DNA of 64,000 nt, taken from NCBI GenBank assembly GCA_027422505.1, contig JAPQWV010000017.1, positions 12,277,501 through 12,341,500 on the forward strand, given 5' to 3'. The translations under genes were made by a program, and so were the position numbers. Positions 57,671 through 64,000 of the stretch are shown here, piece after piece. Each line of letters opens with the position of its first letter. Within the stretch, counting starts at the first letter, position 1. A model generated the notes under the pieces. It had not been told where the DNA came from. It saw only the letters and a list, made by a program, of their open reading frames with translations, and made no database searches. This stretch comes from Craterostigma plantagineum. Lineage: Eukaryota; Streptophyta; Magnoliopsida; Lamiales; Linderniaceae.

Positions 57671-59223
57671 CAGTATGTCTCCCGTAAATCTCGGTACATC
57701 TTTGTGGCTCCAGGGTGTACTGAGTAAGTAGTGGCGTGTGCCTCCATCATTATGGTGTTACGGAGTCCTGCACTATCGGGTACGTACAAGCGATTTTTAT
57801 AGAATAAGATTCCGTCTTCTCGTAACTTGAATTCGGTTGAAGTCTCGGCTCTTTGCTCGCTTGTCAATTTCAGGTAAAGCTCGTCTTGCTCCTGAGCTTT
57901 CTTGATCTGTTCAGGCAACGTAGGGTGAAGAGTTAACGCCGACATTCTAGTCTCGATTTCTCCAAGATTGATTACTTCCACATTGAGTTGGTGGAGTTCG
58001 GTGTTAATTGCCTTTCGACTCAAAGCATCAGCGACTACATTTGCCTTGCCTGGATGATAATTGATCACGCAGTCGTAGTCTTTAACGAGCTCCAGCCATC
58101 GTCGTTGCCTCATGTTTAACTCCTTCTGGGTGAAGAAGTATTTCAGGTTCTTATGGTCGTTGTAGATCTCGCACCGCTCCCCGTAGAGATAATGACGCCA
58201 GATTTTTAGGGCGAACACCACTGCTGCGAGTTCGAGATCATGCGTGGGGTAATTCTTCTCGTAAGGTTTCAATTGTCGGGAGGCATACGCAATTACCTTC
58301 CCGTTCTGCATCAGAACGCACCCCAAGCCAATCTTCGAGGCGTCACTGTATACCGAAAAGCCTTCGGTACCGGAGGGAATCGTAAGGACTGGAGCCGTTG
58401 TCAATCGTTTCTTCAGCTCTTGGAAGCTTTGTTCGCATGCTTCCGTCCACTTGAATGGGACGTTCTTCTTCGTCAGGTTTGTGAGTGTCGAGGCAATGCT
58501 GGAGAAGTCTTTAATGAACTTTCGATAGTATCCAGCAAGCCCGAGAAAACTCCTGACCTCTGTGGGAGTGGTTGGTTGTGGCCAATTTTTCACAGCTTCG
58601 ATCTTGCTGGGGTCCACTGAAAGTCCGTGTCCAGAAATGATGTGCTCCAAGAAAACCACTTGCTCCAACCAGAATTCACACTTGTTGAATTTGGCGAATA
58701 ACTGCTTTTCTCGAAGGATTTGAAGGACCGTCTTCAAGTGTTCTTCATGTTCTTCTCTCGTCTTCGAGTAGATGAGGATATCGTCAATAAAGACGATTAC
58801 GAATCGGTCCAGAAGTTCTTTGAAGACCCGGTTCATTAGATCCATGAAAGCTGCTGGAGCATTCGTTAGTCCGAAAGGCATGACTAAGAATTCGAAATGG
58901 CCATACCTCGTGCTGAACGCCGTTTTAGGAATATCAGCTTCACGAATCTTCAACTGATGATAGCCGGAACGCAAATCAATCTTCGAGAATATTGTAGCCC
59001 CCTGTAGCTGATCGAATAAATCGTCGATCCTTGGCAATGGGTATTTGTTTCTTATCGTGATTTTGTTGAGTTCACGATAATCAATACAAAGCCGCATCGA
59101 CCCGTCCTTCTTCCGCACGAATAGCACCGGGGCTCCCCAAGGTGAGAAGCTCGGTTGAATGAAGCCCCTCTGTAATAGTTCGTCAAGCTGCTCCTTGAGC
59201 TCTCGTAATTCGTTCGGTGCCAA
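57637..59223 (-). CDS. Element N: reverse transcriptase-RNase H
   Basis: A 528-codon open frame with an arbitrary first Met, since the gene was a continuation of gag-pol. [17 protein letters not shown] (residues 40-54), [10 protein letters not shown] (catalytic Asp near 83), [12 protein letters not shown] and [13 protein letters not shown] (catalytic Asp pair at 147-148). The thumb region is [15 protein letters not shown]. RNase [11 protein letters not shown] (Asp 294), [14 protein letters not shown] and [12 protein letters not shown] (family usual TDHKSL), [15 protein letters not shown]. The frame ends in the integrase zinc domain ([13 protein letters not shown], then [11 protein letters not shown]) where a frameshift intervenes. 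All RT and RNase H acidic residues are present. Confidence 0.88.
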   Translation of the reverse strand: MAPNELRELKEQLDELLQRGFIQPSFSPWGAPVLFVRKKDGSMRLCIDYRELNKITIRNKYPLPRIDDLFDQLQGATIFSKIDLRSGYHQLKIREADIPKTAFSTRYGHFEFLVMPFGLTNAPAAFMDLMNRVFKELLDRFVIVFIDDILIYSKTREEHEEHLKTVLQILREKQLFAKFNKCEFWLEQVVFLEHIISGHGLSVDPSKIEAVKNWPQPTTPTEVRSFLGLAGYYRKFIKDFSSIASTLTNLTKKNVPFKWTEACEQSFQELKKRLTTAPVLTIPSGTEGFSVYSDASKIGLGCVLMQNGKVIAYASRQLKPYEKNYPTHDLELAAVVFALKIWRHYLYGERCEIYNDHKNLKYFFTQKELNMRQRRWLELVKDYDCVINYHPGKANVVADALSRKAINTELHQLNVEVINLGEIETRMSALTLHPTLPEQIKKAQEQDELYLKLTSEQRAETSTEFKLREDGILFYKNRLYVPDSAGLRNTIMMEAHATTYSVHPGATKMYRDLRETYWWPGMKGDVAL

Positions 59224-59339
59224 TCGATACGGAGCTTTAGAGATCGGGGCAGCTCATGGCACGAGATCGATGGAGAATTCGATTTCTCGATTCGGAGGTA
59301 GTCCTGGAAGATCATCGGGGAACACGTCGTAATATTCAT

Positions 59340-61085
59340 TCACGATCGAATATTCTCTATCTTCAGCTGGGGGATTTCTTCGGATTTCACCGCGTACACG
59401 AAGAAGGCTTCACAACCCGAGTTTACGAGTCGCTGGGCTTTTAAAGCAGAGATCCGAGAGATTGGATTGTCGTTCGTGTTCCTCGAGAATTCGAACTCCT
59501 CCCCCTCCGATAAGCAGAATTTAACGATTTTCTTCGAACAATCGATCAAGGCCCAGTATTTAGAGAGCCAATCCATCCCGAATATGATATCGTAATCATT
59601 CATCGGGATCACGATCAGATCTACGCTCAGACTCCTCCCTTCGATCGTCACGGGACAGTTCTCCAACACTAAATTAGTTCGAGTTGGATCCCCATGTGGT
59701 AGAGTTACTACGTAATGGGAGTTAGATACATCGGGAGAGATGCCTATTTTGGTCACGTATTTGGCCGACACAAACGAGTGCGTGGCTCCAGAATCAAATA
59801 ACACGGAAATAGGCACATCGTAAATTTGTAACGTACCGGTCACCACTGTAGGATTTGCCTTTGCCTCTTCGTTGGTCAAGGTGAACACCCGCGCTGGAAC
59901 CGGTGGTGGTAGTGCCTCCGCCCTTTCATTAGTCAATGCAAATACTCGAGTCGGAGCCGGTGGTGGTAGCGTCTCCACCTCTTCATTGGTCATCGCGAAT
60001 ACTCGAGCCGGAACCGGTGGTGGTCGAGCGAGCGCCTGAGTCGGATTCCTAGGTTGGTCGCAGACTCGTGCGTAATGTCCCTGTTTCCCGCAAAGAAAAC
60101 AAAGGACATTGGGGTTATATCCGGCTCCAAAGCAAACACCGACGTGGTTGCGCCCACATTGTTGACACTGTGGCGCGTTGTACTGAGGTCGGTTCGGCGC
60201 GCCGGATAGTCCCTGGTTCGGCCTCGGCCGCAAGTTGGATGGTCCCGAGCGACCTCCTTGGTTAGGGCCTTTCCCAAAGAATGGTCTCTTTCGGTCACCT
60301 CCACCTCCTTGCTGATTATCCGTTCTCTTCCTTGCTTCTTGCGCCGCTACGATCTGAGCCTCTGCTTGCTCCGCGATGATGGCTCGTTCGGCCACTTGTG
60401 TGAAGTGCACACCCGGGGTACCCGACATGCTTACGTCCCGGTAAATCTCGGGTCTGAGGCCCACCATGAAGCGAGCCACTCTCAATGCATCAGTAGCTAC
60501 CATGTGCGGGGCGAAGCGAGATAGCTCTTCGAATTTACGAACGTATTCCGGTACCGTCATCCTTCCTTGTTGGAGGTTGATGAATTCGTTCATTCGTTGG
60601 GCTTGCTCGTAGGCTGAGAAGTATTTTTCGAAGAACAGCTCCTTGAATCTATCCCATGGCATCGTAGCGGGATCGTTAAGGATTTTGATGGTATCCCACC
60701 AAAATCGCGCACTTCCTCGTAACATCGAAACGGCACAGAGAACTTGTTCGTTTCCTGGCACCCGACCGTAAACGAACATATCTTCAATGGTTCGGATCCA
60801 GTCTTCTGCCATCGAAGGATCGATAGCTTGCTCGAAAGTCGGGGGATTCAGTTTGCGAAACCTCTCCCCGATGATTTCCACATGGTCATGATGTGGAGAG
60901 GATCGGTGTTTAGATGAGCTCCGGTAATTGATTAACTCGTGGATTTGAGCAGCCTGTTGTTGGATTAGCTCAGTCAAACAGCGGATGGTATCGTTCTCAC
61001 GTGTGTTGTTTTCACGAGTCGGGGATTCAGATCCATCCCGACGACTCGGCTCTCCATCATTCCCATTTCCCGATCGTGTCCTCAT
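59340..61085 (-). CDS. Element N: gag and protease
   Basis: A 581-codon frame beginning [18 protein letters not shown], 174 bp after the LTR. Residues 60-250 are the retrotransposon gag domain ([41 protein letters not shown]). A Gly/Arg/Asn-rich RNA-binding stretch covers 250-300. [13 protein letters not shown] knuckle-like motif is at 307-318 and the main zinc knuckle [14 protein letters not shown] at 329-342. Residues 354-410 hold three copies of a ~23-residue Pro-rich repeat ([15 protein letters not shown]). The protease has [16 protein letters not shown] (Asp 431) and [12 protein letters not shown]. The frame ends at 59340 after a frameshift that separates it from RT. A stop (VP*AAP) lies near 59254 in the junction. 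Confidence 0.92.
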   Translation of the reverse strand: MRTRSGNGNDGEPSRRDGSESPTRENNTRENDTIRCLTELIQQQAAQIHELINYRSSSKHRSSPHHDHVEIIGERFRKLNPPTFEQAIDPSMAEDWIRTIEDMFVYGRVPGNEQVLCAVSMLRGSARFWWDTIKILNDPATMPWDRFKELFFEKYFSAYEQAQRMNEFINLQQGRMTVPEYVRKFEELSRFAPHMVATDALRVARFMVGLRPEIYRDVSMSGTPGVHFTQVAERAIIAEQAEAQIVAAQEARKRTDNQQGGGGDRKRPFFGKGPNQGGRSGPSNLRPRPNQGLSGAPNRPQYNAPQCQQCGRNHVGVCFGAGYNPNVLCFLCGKQGHYARVCDQPRNPTQALARPPPVPARVFAMTNEEVETLPPPAPTRVFALTNERAEALPPPVPARVFTLTNEEAKANPTVVTGTLQIYDVPISVLFDSGATHSFVSAKYVTKIGISPDVSNSHYVVTLPHGDPTRTNLVLENCPVTIEGRSLSVDLIVIPMNDYDIIFGMDWLSKYWALIDCSKKIVKFCLSEGEEFEFSRNTNDNPISRISALKAQRLVNSGCEAFFVYAVKSEEIPQLKIENIRS

Positions 61086-61164
61086 TTTCTAAGAGTCTAC
61101 AAGTTCACATAACATAGGAAAGCACGAAAAGCACATAAGTATTTTCATATATTCACGTAATAAT

Positions 61165-61175
61165 ATCAAACTTAC
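61165..61175 (-). other. Splice-donor-like GTAAGTTT in the leader of N
   Basis: On the minus strand CTGTAAGTTTG matches the U1 consensus. J (near 33205) and G (near 24543) have CTGTAAGTTTA and CTGTAAGTTGA at the same place in their leaders. It lies about 80 bp before the gag start. Use is unproven. Confidence 0.4.
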
Positions 61176-61179
61176 AGAC

Positions 61180-61557
61180 GTAGGCTGATCCTCCCGGCTT
61201 TTGAGCGGCAGTACATGGACGGTCTACAGAAGCTAAAACCTAGTGCTCTAATACCACCTATAACGACCCTACTTCTTAAATACGTATTTTTGGCGGGTTT
61301 TACGCAGCATAAGCAGCGGAAAGCCCATTTAATAAAAAAACTTTTTATTACATAATAATATTCATATACTGGGCCGAAGCCCAAAGGTCCAAACCGGAGT
61401 ATATAAAATATATTACAACACACACATGTTTATGTATTGGGTCGAAACCCTAATAGTAAAATACGACATAAATTAAAATACTCCACATGTCGCGTTCCCA
61501 TGTACTGCCCCGCACTCAAAAGTCCGTGGAGTAACCGCCATCAGCCGCCTCACCTAC
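61180..61557 (-). other. Inverted repeat between leader and 5' LTR, element N
   Basis: Leader arm 61180-61218 ends CTTTTGAGCGGCAGTACATGG. LTR arm 61498-61557 starts CCATGTACTGCC, then CTCAAAAGTCCGTGGAG and ATCAGCC and CTAC. The pairing is a perfect 12 bp, then 8 bp after a small bulge, then weaker matches to the arm ends. About 280 bp containing the LTR end and primer-binding site lie between the arms. Confidence 0.8.
61245..61256 (-). promoter_or_regulatory. Primer-binding site of element N
   Basis: On the minus strand TGGTATTAGAGC lies 2 bp after the LTR and differs by one base from the initiator-Met complement. Confidence 0.85.
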
Positions 61558-64000
61558 ATACGTAAACCCTGAGCTTTGGCCCAGTAGATGAAAATGTGCA
61601 ATGCAAATGCTCTCACACCCCAATTCCGACTTATCTCACAAATATACACGCTCGACTCTTTTCTCATATCTCATATCTCATATCTCATATCTCATATCAT
61701 CACATCACATTCAGGGCCCGAGGCTTAGGTACTAAAGGCAACACGCGCGCGCAGGGGTCCGTAGCTCGGGAGGCCCCACTCCCCACAAGGGGTCAGTAGC
61801 TCGGGAGGCCCCACTCCCTCCATATAAAGTGCGCCTTAGTCCTAACCTCACTCATACAACTCATCAACATTACTCATTCATAAACCATCTCACTCGTGTC
61901 TCTAGACAACACTTTCATGACTCCGTACTCCCCTCGTAACACATGTATGCAATTGCCACGCAGATAAAAATGCAACACATAAAATGCAACATATCCTTTC
62001 CACATTACATATCACCCCGAGGTGTTAGCTCGGCCCGATTCCCAACATCAACATTCGACAAATAATTCGGTCCCAGAGCCCGCGTTCCGATTTTTAATCG
62101 GCCCGAAACCGTAACCACAGAATTCCCTCTCGATCTTAAACTAAAAGTTCTAAGTTTAATTCTTTCTACCGTACGATTCACTCCAACGCCAATTTTAGAT
62201 TAAGTTTCAAAAATATTTTAGAAAATTTACAATTAACCCCTCGGAATTTCCGAAAATTGCATAATGACTCCAACTGAATTCATTAATCATTTATTTAAAC
62301 TCAAAAGTTTTCTAGAGATTTGAAATTGACCTCAACCGCATTTATTGATTATTTATTTAACCCCTTAAATTTCTGAAAATATAATTTTCGACCCCTACCG
62401 ATTTTAATAATTATTTATTTTTAATTCCGAGTGTTTTTCCGAAAATTTACATTTGACTCCAATCAAATTTAATGAAAATTTAATTATTCTGATATACTGT
62501 ATTTTTGCAAAAGAACTCCTCGGCCATTTTTAATTATTTATTTAACCCTCCGAAAATTTTGAAATTATAATTTAACCTCGGCCAAGTTTTAAACTATTTA
62601 TATGAAAACCTAAAAGTTGCTGAAAATTTCATTTATACTCTAGCCGAAACTCAACATAAATTTTTAGTACTCAAACTTTTGAAAAGTTTCAATTTGGTCC
62701 TGATAAAATATTATTTAGTCCCCAATAACTTTTGAAAAGTTCCAATTTAATCCTAGCCGAATTTATATATTTATTTAGCATTCACATCTTTTAAAAAAAA
62801 TCCTAATTTCATCCTAGACGAGATTATATAAATTTAACTAATGTCCCTAAACTTTTGAAAAGTTCTAATTTCATCCAAATCGAAATTATATAAATTTATT
62901 TAGCACCCCAAATCTTTTGAAAAGTTCTAATTTCTCTCCAAAACAAATTCAGTAATTTCATTAAAATATTCCCTGTTTGAATTTTTACATTTTTAGTCCC
63001 CAGATTTTTTTTTTGAAACTTATCAATTTAGTACCCGAAATTTTGAAAATTTCACAAAGGACCCCTATTATTTATTCCAAATTTTAATATGTCTTAAAAG
63101 CTATATATTTCTTTAAAAATATTCTTTGTTCGGGATTTTACAACACAGACTCCCCAGATTTTGTAAAATTTCGATTAAGTCCCTAAATTTTTTTTAAAAT
63201 AACTATTTATAGGCTGTTTTGCGACAGTTCCGTAGTTTTCAATGATCCCGGGGTAAATGATGCCCGATGGTCCTCAAATTTTAACCACAGATAAAAGACT
63301 TGCAAATATAAATTCTGTCCAAAGGGATTTTTAATCCGAGGTTTAGATTGTAAGATATGAATTTGTGAACCTCCAGGCCGAAATGAATAAAGAAATCCTA
63401 ATTCTCCCCAAGTTTTTCTCTATCATCTTAATCTAAAGTCCTCTATCCCTATTTCCAAATATTCATAGATCTAAAAATGCTCAATCTCATGCTCCCTAAG
63501 CTAACCAACGAAAAATTCATGCAAGCAAATTCTTATTATCACATAAACACGACGAATTCGATGAATAACAGGCAAAACACGTAAAATTCACAAATCCTAA
63601 TATTGTTTACGTATGTAGGTGATCTTCACCTACCTTACGTCCGTAGAGGTTACGTTATGGGTTAGTTTTTTTTTTTGCGTGATCCCGACCTTAGAACTTC
63701 GATCCCGAGCTTCCCGAAAATATTTCTTCTCCTCCCTCTTCTTCTTCCTTTCTTTCTCTCTTTTTTTTTCCTTATTTTCTTTCTTCCCTCTCTCTCTCTT
63801 TCTCACGGCTCTTTCTTCCCCCTCTCTATTCTCTTTAGGTTATTTTTAAATTGTCCTCAAGAGGTAAAGGTGCATTAGGTTTAATTATTTTGGTTAGGTG
63901 GTCATTTTGTCTTCTCCTCTTTCTTTCTTTCCTATTTTCTTCTTCTCTCCCACGTCCTCTTCTTCCCCTTTATTTTTATTTGCCTTGTCTATTCTTACTA
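61259..64000 (-). repeat. 5' LTR of gypsy N (partial)
   Basis: It matches 53490-56543 over the 2,742 bp visible, with scattered differences and more CATATCTCAT units. The window ends inside it. Confidence 0.93.

Larger units (their letters stand above)
53490..64000 (-). mobile_element. Element N: near-complete Tekay-like gypsy, 5' LTR running off the window
   Basis: On the minus strand: 5' LTR (61259 to beyond 64000), primer-binding site, gag-protease (61085-59340), RT-RNase H (59223-57637), integrase-chromodomain (57670-56576), polypurine tract and 3' LTR (56543-53490). Gag is intact over 581 codons and the RT-RNase H frame over 528 codons. Defects are a frameshift and a stop between gag and RT, frameshifts near 57640 and 57430, and an integrase deletion. 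The LTRs differ by an estimated 1-2%, including CATATCTCAT copy number. Both LTRs end in TA rather than CA (sense strand). Confidence 0.92.

Noticed and set aside
58240..58620. 126-codon plus-strand ORF
   Set aside because: It is the antisense shadow of the intact RNase H frame of element N.

Overview
The window looks like intergenic heterochromatin of a flowering plant, probably a eudicot, though the species cannot be told from the sequence. Nearly every base belongs to LTR retrotransposons or their remains: Ty1/copia and Ty3/gypsy polyprotein fragments, long terminal repeats (LTRs), primer-binding sites complementary to initiator-Met tRNA, and polypurine tracts (PPTs). I see no ordinary host gene, rRNA, tRNA gene or CRISPR array. 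Most coding regions are broken by stops, frameshifts or deletions.

The window reads as one nest. Letters name elements. D is a plus-strand chromodomain gypsy with gag at 7728, reverse transcriptase (RT) broken at 8814 and resumed at 21112, integrase (IN) to 23623, and a 3' LTR cut off after 31 bp. Into its gag went C, an LTR ending at 7727. Copia element B (to 4567) sits in C, and Athila/Tat-like gypsy A (to 2605) sits in the RNase H (RNH) of B. Into the RT of D went copia E (8815-21111). E carries a hAT-type MITE in its 5' LTR and a solo LTR, F, in its RT/RNH region.

The 3' LTR of D was hit by a minus-strand gypsy complex, G/H. H is itself split by copia I (27006-52345), whose two ends carry the same 5-bp target duplication 25 kb apart. 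I contains two minus-strand elements: gypsy J (27623-36096) and Sirevirus-type copia L (40933-50461). The RT of H is also hit by an LTR stub, M, which is followed by gypsy N (53490 to beyond the window), the most complete gypsy here.

Three points stand out. (1) J has almost identical LTRs but a scrambled interior with an unrelated ~1.7-kb segment carrying a TATA box and a 55-codon ORF for a single-pass membrane microprotein, which suggests a non-autonomous element that moved recently with captured DNA. (2) Gypsy families H/G, J and N share an inverted repeat joining an LTR block to the leader just after the primer-binding site, so their RNAs could fold around it. (3) Four unrelated noncoding regions are filled with many copies of a short, often palindromic word, a different word in each element. 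Copia I also keeps a 3' accessory ORF of unknown function.
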